From Pseudoneurospora amorphoporcata (Eukaryota > Ascomycota > Sordariomycetes > Sordariales > Sordariaceae): 11,001 nt of DNA. Positions 1-6,141 of this stretch are shown piece by piece (the stretch's first letter is position 1; the number at the start of each line of letters is the position of its first letter). The notes under the pieces are model-generated. The model saw only the letters and a program-made list of their open reading frames with translations, had not been told where the DNA came from and ran no database searches. The stretch spans positions 1 to 11,001 of the forward strand of contig MU859528.1 in NCBI GenBank assembly GCA_033297205.1, given 5' to 3'. A program made the translations under genes and the position numbers.

Positions 1-89
1 GAATGGATGCTAGCGATTTAATTGGTTAGAAATGCGGGAGGGGTGAGGCGGCGGTGTCTGAAGAGAAAGATGGCGGTGCGAATAGCGTT

Positions 90-330
90 TCTCTTAATTA
101 AAGATCCCTATAATAACCTTTAGAAGGTTCTTATAGGGGTTTTAGGATTTTACTCTTTTTTTACCCAAATCCGATTAATTAGAAGCTTTCCTTAATTTAT
201 AACGTTTAGAATCGTAATAAGACTTATTAAACTGCTAAGGCCAGGCCCGTTAACACGTCTAACAAACCTATCAACCCTTGGCCCCCCCTCTAAGCCTTAT
301 CACTCTCCTTATATTACCGCTACGGTAGGT
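90..330 (+). repeat. Left AT-rich, RIP-like repeat copy
   Basis: The sequence is rich in TTAATTA, TATAA and TTAAGG words. At 101-150 it matches the right-flank copy at 10264-10310 in the same orientation, mostly differing by C/T or G/A. The block contains a 15-bp imperfect inverted repeat (CCCTATAATAACCTT, 3-nt loop, AAGGTTCTTATAGGG; one mismatch). No ORF. This fits a degenerate transposable element or MITE, type unknown. Confidence 0.6.
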
Positions 331-479
331 AAGGTACTATTCATCTAAGGTGCCTCTCTATTACCTCTATGCCGTCCCCCATTAACTGCCAGAACCGTCC
401 TCGCACCTCTTAGCATAGCATGCAATAATCCAATCGATGTGACCGGCCCAAATCTTTTCCGCCACAATCTACATGTAGT

Positions 480-1799
480 CTACCCCTCCAAGTCCAAAGC
501 CTCCTCCATCCAAACCCTAACCTTCTCCGCCACCTGCTCGCTATGATTAATGCAAAAAGAATGCGGGATCCTGTCCTCATCAATCACGATCTTCGTCCCT
601 CCCTCCTTGCCCGTATGTCCCTCCCTTTTACGCCGCTCAACGAACTCATCTCGGTATTTGTCCGCCACCCAGTGATCGTTTTGGCCAAAGTAGAGGAAGA
701 ACCTTGGAGGTGGCTTTTCCGTTGTCTTCCCTTGTACAGCCTGGCCCTGGCCCTGGCCCTGACGCTGCTCGTGTTCCTGATTCTGTGCCGTGTTTGTGTG
801 CTCCCGACGGGTTCGACAATTAACAACCTGTTCCCAGTCTGACTCGATGGTTTCCATCTCCTTGGCTACCACTTCCCCGTCATCGCTCGTATTCTGCTCG
901 GTAGCTGTAGAGGAGGAGGAGGATGTTGGCGATGATGACCACCACCCCCATCGCCCCTCCCCATCCCTAATCACCCCCATCTCGTCCTTCCCCAGGTGTA
1001 TCGCCTGCCAGATCCCATCCCTGCTCTGCAAGAACTTGGTCGTGACCTCGCTTCCATGCTCTGACATGCCCAATACCCGGCGCGTGATCCACCGCAGGGC
1101 AAACCCGGGCACTAAATCGACGAAGGACTTGGCGAGCACATGCGCGTAGTTATTCAGGAAAGGGATGGACCGGATGCGCGATAAGTGGAGGCCGGAAGGG
1201 GAGAGGTGCATTTGGTGGATGGTGGGGAAGAGGAGGAGGGCTGTTGATATTGGAAGCTGCAGAGAAGGAGAAGAAGAAGATTGGAGGGAGCGGTGGAGGA
1301 TTTCCAAAGCCAAAAAACTGCCGACTGAATGGCCTGCTAGGATGATTTCGTCGAAGCCGCCGGATTTCTGGTTCAGGTCCAAGAGGGACGAGTAAAGATG
1401 GGAGATCTGTTCTTCCAGGACGAAAGGTTCGGTTTCTGGGGATCCTGGGGCAAACGGGGCATGGTCGGAGTCTGAAAAGCCGATGAGGTTCTGGCCGTAG
1501 ATGTGGAAGGTGATGGTTTGTTGTCCTGGACGGGCTGAGGAGAAGGACTTGGATTCGAGTTCGTTGAGGAGGGAGCGCAGGTGGCTGAAGAAAGGGGCGT
1601 AGTAGTCGATTAGGCCGGGGTTGCCGGAGATGAAGAAGAGGAGGTAGCGCTTTGGTTTTGTTGTGCTGCTATTGCTGCTGATATTGGCACTTGTGGCGTT
1701 GGGGGACGGGTATTCGAGAAAAGGAACTGGGCCCGTTGGACGGCGCGTTGTGGTTGGCGCTGGTGGTGGTTGAAGCGAGATGGAAGAGGAGGACGACAT
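480..1799 (-). CDS. Lipid-droplet-associated serine hydrolase (LDAH family, alpha/beta hydrolase), 439 aa
   Basis: This is an uninterrupted minus-strand ORF ending at a TAG at 480-482. The start chosen is the ATG at 1799, which sits in a CGCAAAATGTCG context; the frame stays open to an ATG at 1988, but those extra 63 residues look like untranslated leader. The protein has a Ser/Pro-rich N-terminus (1-50), then the strand-loop RYLLFFISGNPG (51-62) followed by IDYYAPFF, which is the hallmark of the LDAH/C2orf43 family. The nucleophile elbow GHSVG is at 156-160 (Ser158), the likely catalytic Asp is in YFGQNDHW (Asp375), and the likely His is in IPHSF (His413), giving a complete triad in the right order. 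Family knowledge: ester hydrolases acting on lipid droplets, with roles in sterol ester or triglyceride turnover; the exact substrate is unsettled. A low-complexity insert rich in Ser, Thr, Gln and Gly (about 287-365) lies between the Ser and Asp. The family call is firm; substrate and localisation are inferred. Confidence 0.87.
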   Translation of the reverse strand: MSSSSSISLQPPPAPTTTRRPTGPVPFLEYPSPNATSANISSNSSTTKPKRYLLFFISGNPGLIDYYAPFFSHLRSLLNELESKSFSSARPGQQTITFHIYGQNLIGFSDSDHAPFAPGSPETEPFVLEEQISHLYSSLLDLNQKSGGFDEIILAGHSVGSFLALEILHRSLQSSSSPSLQLPISTALLLFPTIHQMHLSPSGLHLSRIRSIPFLNNYAHVLAKSFVDLVPGFALRWITRRVLGMSEHGSEVTTKFLQSRDGIWQAIHLGKDEMGVIRDGEGRWGWWSSSPTSSSSSTATEQNTSDDGEVVAKEMETIESDWEQVVNCRTRREHTNTAQNQEHEQRQGQGQGQAVQGKTTEKPPPRFFLYFGQNDHWVADKYRDEFVERRKREGHTGKEGGTKIVIDEDRIPHSFCINHSEQVAEKVRVWMEEALDLEG

Positions 1800-2206
1800 T
1801 TTGCGGGACCTATTGTTTGTGGTTGTAAGAGCGACAGCAAATGGCGACAAAAGGAATCCGGAAATTTGAAAAAGACTGGAAGCGCTGCGCCGGAAATGAA
1901 GTCGAGCAGGACTCCTGAGCATGGCCGTGATGTGCTCGTGAGTTTGTGATCGGGACGAACGGACGTTGACAGCGGGCCCGAATTGCATTGAACGGAGCCA
2001 ATCATTGCCAATCGGCCGAACAAGCGGACCCCAACGCCAAGACGACGACGCCCGGAAATCCCACAGTCGACCCTAACCCTTGCCCCTTTTGATATCAAAT
2101 GGCTGCGCCCCAAAGTGCGGACAAGTTTTTGATGATGATATTCCGCTCAGCTCTTGCGCCGCAATGCCATGTTCAATTGTCGTTCGTGCAATGCTTCAAA
2201 CGTCCA
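1800..2206. other. Upstream region of the LDAH-like gene
   Basis: This stretch holds the leader and presumed promoter of the minus-strand hydrolase gene. The first 189 bases upstream of the chosen ATG are open in the same frame but encode an Arg/Ser-rich sequence without recognisable domain. No other gene is supported here. I see no clear TATA box or CT-rich block. Confidence 0.4.
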
Positions 2207-2779
2207 TTAAAATGGCCCACCACACAATCGACGACGTCGACGGTCTAGCTCACGCCGGATAGCGAGCTGACCTACCTCCAGTATGCCCTCATCAACAAAA
2301 AGGCCCCATCCCACCAAGCGCGGCTCTTGGCCTCGTGCTTGCTCATTGATTACCATTTCTAACAGTACCAGAACTCGTTGTTGTTGTTCAATCCCGACAC
2401 GCAGACGCTCTTCAAGCCGATCTTCCTCATCCGCGTTTCCAAAGTTAAATCCCATGACATAACCGAGCACAAGCCCATCCAACCCAAATGCCATCAAAAC
2501 GATCATCAGAAGCTTGAGTATAACCATGAACAGGATCCGGTGCACCTCGTTCATAACCTGAATGCACTCTCGCAGGACAAAATGCATTTTGGTGTATGTC
2601 GTTGCGTGTAGACAGAGTGTGATGAGAATGGAGTGAGGTGTTTGCGATATGTCCTTCTGGGCAAAGAGATGGGCCATGAATGCTTGTTGGAAGATGGAAG
2701 AAAATAAATAGTGAAATGTGAAAGAACAGATGAATGGAAGTAGGTTTTGTACTTCTCGTTCTTTATCTTCCAGTTCCAT
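2207..2779 (-). CDS. Hypothetical ORF, 190 aa, one hydrophobic segment; doubtful
   Basis: I do not recognise this frame. It is open for 190 codons. It contains a strongly hydrophobic stretch (about residues 80-108, VILKLLMIVLMAFGLDGLVL and onward) followed by an acidic and basic helix-prone part (DEEDRLEERLRVGIEQQQR) and an Arg-rich end. A later Met before the hydrophobic segment is a possible alternative start. Against it: the plus strand over 2246-2460 also reads as coding-like, with mostly G or C in the third position (frame passing through SELTYLQYALINKK and FNPDTQTLFKPIFLIRVSK, interrupted by one TAA near 2360). A possible minus-strand donor (GTAGGT at about 2275) lies inside the ORF, so its C-terminal 20 residues may not be coding. 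This may be a small membrane protein, or the antisense shadow of a broken plus-strand gene. Confidence 0.25.
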   Translation of the reverse strand: MELEDKEREVQNLLPFICSFTFHYLFSSIFQQAFMAHLFAQKDISQTPHSILITLCLHATTYTKMHFVLRECIQVMNEVHRILFMVILKLLMIVLMAFGLDGLVLGYVMGFNFGNADEEDRLEERLRVGIEQQQRVLVLLEMVINEQARGQEPRLVGWGLFVDEGILEVGQLAIRRELDRRRRRLCGGPF

Positions 2780-3429
2780 GCTGGTCTTAAAGTATTCGTC
2801 TATATCCGGACTGCAGGCATGTCGGATGTCCGAACAAGAGGTATGTCCGCACCCCTCCTTATCCTCCGCAATTTTCCCGCAGCCTACATGTGCATAAGTC
2901 CAGGAATAACCGCAGATGCATGTAGATGCGACCTAATGCATCGGGAGGGGTTGTTGGTACACTTGCCGGTAGTAATTGATGTCAAGCACGTTGAGAACTA
3001 TAAAGCTCCGGGCGTGTAGGTAGGTTCCAGCCTTTCACAAATTTTCAGCCCGCAAACTCACGGCAGCGAGCCCTTCGTTGTAACTCCCGGTCAGCATGCA
3101 ATCCCACTACCAATACGCATCAACAGCCATCCACCAACACTGCGAAATCCTGTCGGGATTTGGAACATGGTTTCATACCACCACGCCGAACCTGAGAGAA
3201 CCCAGTCCTCACTACGCAGATGTCTGTCAACACGCCCCCGGCCATACATACAACTGACCGGCATAATGGCGTTCCCCGACCCGTTTGTCGAAGTGAACGG
3301 AGTAAACAATAACAAAAAGGTACCTTACGCAAGTGTCAGCGATGAAACTTATTTGGTCACAAATGGGAAAGAAGATTCAAGAGCACGGAAAGGACATCCA
3401 TTTCCTTACTATCTACCTGTTGGATAACG
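2780..3429. other. Intergenic stretch with no confident gene
   Basis: Several short ORFs are present but none has family resemblance or splice support. The best is a 53-codon plus-strand ORF from ATG at 3096 to TGA at 3257, beginning MQSHYQYASTAIHQHC. Its upstream sequence contains a pyrimidine-rich TTTTCAG near 3042-3048 but no convincing donor. I see no repeats or RNA gene here. Confidence 0.3.
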
Positions 3430-3430
3430 C

Positions 3431-3474
3431 GAAGGGAACAGAAACAACAGCAACAACAACAACAGCAACAACAA

Positions 3475-3509
<35 letters not shown>

Positions 3510-3564
3510 ACAGAAACAGCAAGAACAAGAACAAGAACAGGAGAAGAGAAAGAAGAAGTGTTAA
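3431..3564 (+). repeat. CAA/CAG trinucleotide tract, possibly encoding a poly-Gln C-terminus
   Basis: Runs of CAA and CAG fill about 3440-3515, followed by GAA/CAA alternation and a purine-rich end. In one plus-strand frame this reads as a Gln run, then QKQQEQEQEQEKRKKKC and a TAA at 3562-3564. That frame opens only after a TGA near 3343 and has no ATG, so it could be coding only as a terminal exon. The Thr/Ala frame of the same tract is also open. The mixed CAA/CAG pattern resembles translated low-complexity tracts in fungal regulators, but a non-coding microsatellite is equally possible. Confidence 0.6.
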
Positions 3565-3726
3565 ATCTTCAAATCAAACGCCACGTTTACAGCCAACAAC
3601 TCTGCCTTGGCCTTCTCGAAACGTTTCCTTTCCTCCTCAGGATTAACGGTTGGCACCCTCATGTCGCGGGCGTTCTTGACATAGTGGCTGAGAGAGTGCA
3701 CCGTCTCGATCAGGAGCTTGAATGCT
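3561..3726 (-). CDS. Putative terminal exon of an unrecognised minus-strand gene
   Basis: The minus strand reads as a coding-like exon ending at TAA 3563-3561. Codon third positions are about 70% G or C, higher than in surrounding frames. The peptide runs from FKLLIETVHSLSHYVKNARD through PEEERKRFEKAKAELLAVN to FDLKI, and is charged and helix-prone. I do not recognise the family. Upstream lies an intron-like segment with donor GTAAGT at 3829-3824. Using the acceptor AG at 3728-3727 joins this exon in phase to the carrier-like frame ending at 3830. The stronger-looking acceptor (GGACAG, AG at 3754-3753, with CTGAC upstream) leads into a frame that stops after about 14 codons. Gene, relic and chimera are all possible. 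The stop codon overlaps the TAA of the poly-Gln frame on the other strand. Confidence 0.4.
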
Positions 3727-3829
3727 CTGGCAACATTCTCGTTATATCAAGCCTGTCCAACGAAGTCCAAAGGTCAGGTCAGCATCGGTACAAGACCAGG
3801 AAGGACTGGATACAAATATGATGACTTAC
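3727..3829 (-). other. Probable intron (103 nt) between the minus-strand exons
   Basis: The donor is GTAAGT at 3829-3824. A GCTGACC branch-like site lies inside, and there are two possible acceptors (AG at 3754-3753 or 3728-3727). Only the second keeps the downstream long frame open, which makes the exact 3' end uncertain. Confidence 0.45.
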
Positions 3830-3920
3830 GCTGCCGCCGCTGGTGTGTTATGGCCGTCGTTACGGATTACTTTTCCAAAGCAATCTATCGAGTTGTAGGA
3901 CTTCTTGCTAAACTGCGCGC

Positions 3921-4170
3921 CTGGAGGAGGGGTTCGTGGGAGTGGTTTGGGCTAGACACCTTGCAAACCAAAGTTTGGTTTGCAAGGTGTCCAGCATCTT
4001 GCCCAAAGCTCGATCACTAATTAGTCGTCGTTGCCCTCTGCTAGTGTCATAGTGGAGGTGAGGCGTGGAATGAGCTTGTTCTGAAAGTCACGTCGCGACG
4101 GAAGTCGGAAGAGGTGGTGATGGAAGAGGCGGTGGCACGGGCAAAGAGAGTCTGCTGCCGGGAGAAGCAC
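3921..4170 (-). other. 250-nt segment splitting the carrier fragment (intron-like or insertion)
   Basis: Its edges read GTGCTT at the 5' end and CTCCTCCAG at the 3' end on the minus strand, so it could be a long intron. The donor is weak and the length exceeds the other introns here. Near its 3' end it holds the perfect palindrome at 3955-3991. It has stops in the carrier frame. An inserted element or an intron are the two readings. Confidence 0.4.
3955..3991. repeat. Perfect 37-bp palindrome (two 18-bp arms, 1-nt centre)
   Basis: The left arm GACACCTTGCAAACCAAA (3955-3972) and right arm (3974-3991) are exact reverse complements around a single G at 3973. Similarity continues imperfectly outward (GGTTTGGGCTA on the left, TAGC...GCCCAAAGC on the right with a 6-nt bulge), so the full hairpin may reach about 3943-4010. 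It is too short for a known transposon and has no poly-T end. Confidence 0.95.
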
Positions 4171-4237
4171 CTCTCTGGTTCTTGGCTAGATCAATGGGGT
4201 AGACCATGCTGCTGCCATGATAGGCAGCGGGGCTGCT

Positions 4238-4552
4238 CTAAGTGCCGGTAGTCGTGCTTCTGCTTGCCCATCTGCGCTTTCCCACGTGCTGTTGTTGTCG
4301 ACGCGGTGTTAGCAAGACAACAAACGAAAAGGCAAACAAAGTACCATCTGATGGACGTACCCAGAGACTGCGCAGCTCGCTGAGCGGACGACGTGTACAC
4401 TTGTCCCTTGGATGCAAGGATCGTGGACAGAGCCAGGGCCAGGCCCCCGTGACGCAGGGGAGACTTGGAGAAGAAGGTGAGTTGTGCCAGTGTGGGCGTG
4501 TATCGCAGTGAAAGATGGTTGCTTGAAAATTGTCATGAAGATGTGAACTCAT
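4238..4552 (-). CDS. Putative two-exon small ORF, about 80 aa, unrecognised
   Basis: A minus-strand intron of 72 nt (4360-4289) is well formed: donor GTACGT, branch GCTAACA, acceptor CAACAG. With the ATG at 4552 (context CACAATGAG, preceded by a CT-rich leader at about 4555-4610) it joins 4552-4361 to 4288-4238 and encodes about 80 residues beginning MSSHLHDNFQ, Pro/Ser- and later Arg-rich, ending at TAG. All three frames stay open across the splice. A neighbouring frame with more G/C-ending codons (through YTPTLAQLTFFSKS and SSAQRAAQSL) ends at a TGA at 4193-4191, so the true frame is uncertain. The chosen frame runs, after its TAG, directly into the carrier fragment, so this may instead be the upstream part of that broken gene. 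Confidence 0.33.
   Translation of the reverse strand: MSSHLHDNFQATIFHCDTRPHWHNSPSSPSLPCVTGAWPWLCPRSLHPRDKCTRRPLSELRSLWVRPSDGTLFAFSFVVLLTPRRQQQHVGKRRWASRSTTTGT
4289..4360 (-). other. Canonical fungal intron, 72 nt
   Basis: The donor GTACGT is at 4360-4355, GCTAACA lies about 20 nt before the acceptor, and the acceptor is CAACAG with AG at 4290-4289. This is among the best-formed splice signals in the window and argues that the minus strand here is, or recently was, transcribed. Confidence 0.6.
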
Positions 4553-4734
4553 TGTGACAGAAGAGGAAGAGTGCAAATTGGATGAGGAACAGTTGAGAGA
4601 AACGATCAGTCGGGAACCGCGGGGTCTTTATCTGTGTGGGAGATGCAGGACTGGAAGTGGATGTGCGTCAAATACTATTATTTGTGCAAGAACCTTGTCA
4701 ACATGCCAGGCGGTTCCTGTCACGTCACAGACCA

Positions 4735-5088
4735 CGGGGGAAGGCGATGCGCGACGGAAAGAACAGCACGGCGGAAGGGAGAATACGGCGAAAGTCAAGT
4801 CACGGTGGAAGGCTTGAAACCACGACGGAAATGCGAGTCATGGTAGAAAGCAACCTCAAGTCAAGATGGAAACATGAAGCAAAACACGACGAAAGCAAGG
4901 CACGGATGGAAGAAAGACACCTCACGGCGAAAGGTTAAGTGCGACGGAAATGAGCGCACGATCGAAGGCAGATTACGGCGAAAGGCAGACTACGATGAAA
5001 GGCAGACTACGATGAAAGGCAGACTATGATGAAAGGCAAGTCACGGCGGAAAGCAAGGCACAGAGGAAAGCAAAACATGGAGGCAGCC
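4735..5088 (+). repeat. Degenerate minisatellite, 16-23-bp unit, about 19 copies
   Basis: Units begin with GAAA or GAAG, and the consensus is close to GAAAGGCAAGTCACGGCG. The best copies are three near-identical 17-mers (GAAAGGCAGACTACGAT) around 4977-5032, the third with one change. Unit length varies (16 to 23 bp), so no reading frame is maintained. Related words also occur near 4080-4112 and 5355-5415. Units are contiguous with no constant repeat plus unique spacer pattern, so this is not a CRISPR array. Confidence 0.85.
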
Positions 5089-5100
5089 AAGTGGTGTTCA

Positions 5101-5391
5101 TCATTCAAACCAGGCGCCCCGCGTCCACCTGTTGTAGTCTAGGCCCCCTCCTCCTCCACCCCCACCGCTGCTGCTGTTGTTGTTGCTGTTGCTGCTGGTG
5201 GCGCCCGTGTTGCTGGTGTTGGGGCTGATGCCCCTGGTGGTGGTGCTGCTGCTGGTGTTGCTGCAGTTGTTGTTGTTGTTGCTGCTGTTGCTGGTGGTGG
5301 CGGCGGCAGCGGCCGCGCCAACCCCCGCGCCAGCGTTGGTCTTTTCGGGCATCGTGCTGGCGAAAAGCACAACTGCTGGCGAAAAGCACAA
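5101..5391 (-). repeat. CAA/CAG/CAC-rich tract on the minus strand; low-complexity coding possible
   Basis: Between about 5163 and 5315 the minus strand is made of CAA, CAG, CAC and GCA/AAC triplets. All three minus frames are open. One, starting from ATG at 5355, gives Ala-, Asn-, Ser-, Thr- and Gly-runs and ends in LDYNRWTRGAWFE, with its stop at 5103-5101. Another gives Gln/His runs. Such Q/H- or N/S/G-rich stretches are common in fungal regulators. The frame cannot be decided and no domain is present. The plus strand reads as a Leu/Val run, which is an artefact of the same triplets. Confidence 0.6.
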
Positions 5392-5497
5392 CGAGTCAGA
5401 ACGGAAGGCAAGGCAATGGAATGTTGTGTGTTAGTGGATGGATTCACAGATCTTGATGGCACCTGGGGAGTGGGAGCCTTGGGGGAAGTTGGAGGCG

Positions 5498-5750
5498 CTA
5501 TGTGGTGGGTAAACCTGGAGATCTGGTGTCAGCAACCGAAAGAAAGGCAATGACAACGGATTTTGTGCACTCACAGATTCTGAGAGGGTGTGGTGCAGAC
5601 GTCCTTGGTGTGTGACTGAGGTGGGAAGACGGTCTCAAAGATGTGTGCAGTGATGGTTGCCAGTCGGGAGAAGAAGAAGGGAAAAGAGAAGGGACCAGGC
5701 TGGGTCTTTATGCTTTTCGGGAGCACGAGAAACAGAGGCGTGGGATAGAA
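5498..5750 (-). CDS. Putative 3' end of a spliced minus-strand gene, unrecognised
   Basis: A compact intron (5574-5523, 52 nt) has donor GTGAGT, branch GCTGACA and acceptor CACCAG on the minus strand. The upstream exon is open from 5750 to 5575 and reads through FFFSRLATITAHIFETVFPP and SHTKDVCTTPSQN with G/C-rich third positions. The splice is in phase with a 25-nt last exon (LSPGLPTT, stop TAG 5500-5498). There is no Met in the open exon, so more exons would be needed upstream; a minus-strand GTAAGT at 5889-5884 is a candidate donor for one. The plus strand over 5749-6141 is also a good open frame, so one of the two is probably spurious. No family recognised. Confidence 0.3.
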
Positions 5751-6141
5751 TCACTCATCCATCAGAACGCAAAATCTCTCTTTCAGAGCAGTTGAGGAAG
5801 GTGCCTACTTCAGATGGAATCACGTCTTCTTCGAGAGGACCGAGCCTTGGCAGTCCCTTCGTCAAATGATCAACCGTGAGGTCACTTACCTGCAGGCAAC
5901 CCGGCTGGAGGTTTCACATTTCAATGACAACGATTCTAGACTGCAAGAGCGGCCAAGTCAGAGGGGTCTCGACTCTGCTGAGGCACCCCATGATCTATAT
6001 GAAGCATTGAGCAATAACCGGGGAAGATTCGAGCATCGAATCCAGATCACAAGTCGCGAGAGTCCTTCCGAGTCACCAAGAGGCAAGCAGACGGGAAGTT
6101 ACATGCTGATAAGCCTCAGAAGCGGAGAAGATGAGCCGTAA
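5749..6141 (+). CDS. Open exon-like ORF, up to 130 codons, unrecognised
   Basis: The frame is open from 5749 to a TAA at 6139-6141. Its first Met is at 5866, giving 91 residues. A strong acceptor-like CTCTCTTTCAG ends at 5786, and the frame after it reads EEGAYFRWNHVFFERTEPWQ, then QMINREVTYLQATRLEVSHF, and becomes hydrophilic. This looks like a natural protein rather than chance sequence, and most third positions are G or C. A weak donor just before (GTGGGA near 5740) would join in phase to an upstream frame that lacks an ATG. The 3' part overlaps the first copy of the old repeat. It may be a single-exon small ORF, an internal exon, or a relic. No domain recognised. Confidence 0.3.
   Translation, partial: NHSSIRTQNLSFRAVEEGAYFRWNHVFFERTEPWQSLRQMINREVTYLQATRLEVSHFNDNDSRLQERPSQRGLDSAEAPHDLYEALSNNRGRFEHRIQITSRESPSESPRGKQTGSYMLISLRSGEDEP

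Larger units (their letters stand above)
3830..4237 (-). pseudogene. Mitochondrial carrier (SLC25) fragment, aspartate/glutamate-carrier-like, broken
   Basis: Two pieces in the minus strand together give a carrier repeat. Piece one (4237-4171) includes GSSMVYPIDLAKNQR, with the Px[DE]xx[KR] signature of SLC25 carriers. Piece two (3920-3830) includes SKKSYNSIDCFGKVIRNDG, the conserved DCF.K...N(D/E)G segment that follows in each carrier repeat. Removing 4170-3921, which begins GT and ends CAG, joins them in phase as ...AKNQRGAQFSKK.... From family knowledge the closest type is the Aralar/AGC1 calcium-binding carrier (MVYPIDLVKTRMQNQR then NSIDCF.KV.RNEG). Here about four residues (TRMQ) are missing after the Lys. 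A TAG at 4240-4238 directly precedes piece one, and the expected G-L-Y-x-G after RNDG is absent (HNTPAAA instead). Only about 50 residues of a protein that is normally several hundred long remain. This is most likely a relic or captured gene fragment. Homology is read by eye. Confidence 0.55.

Noticed and set aside
1800..1988. N-terminal extension of the hydrolase to the ATG at 1988 (502 aa)
   Set aside because: The ATG at 1799 has a much better start context, and the 63 extra residues show no targeting signal or family similarity.
3718..4020. Plus-strand ORF containing VVTDYFSKAIYR, reminiscent of a retroelement integrase start
   Set aside because: Only a few residues match, no further integrase motifs follow, and the stretch is antisense to the better-supported carrier fragment.
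4735..5088. CRISPR-like array
   Set aside because: Units are contiguous and variable, without constant repeats separated by unique spacers, and the DNA is fungal.
5177..5434. Plus-strand Leu/Val-rich ORF resembling a membrane protein
   Set aside because: It is the antisense reading of the CAA/CAG tract (CTG/TTG triplets), with no independent evidence.
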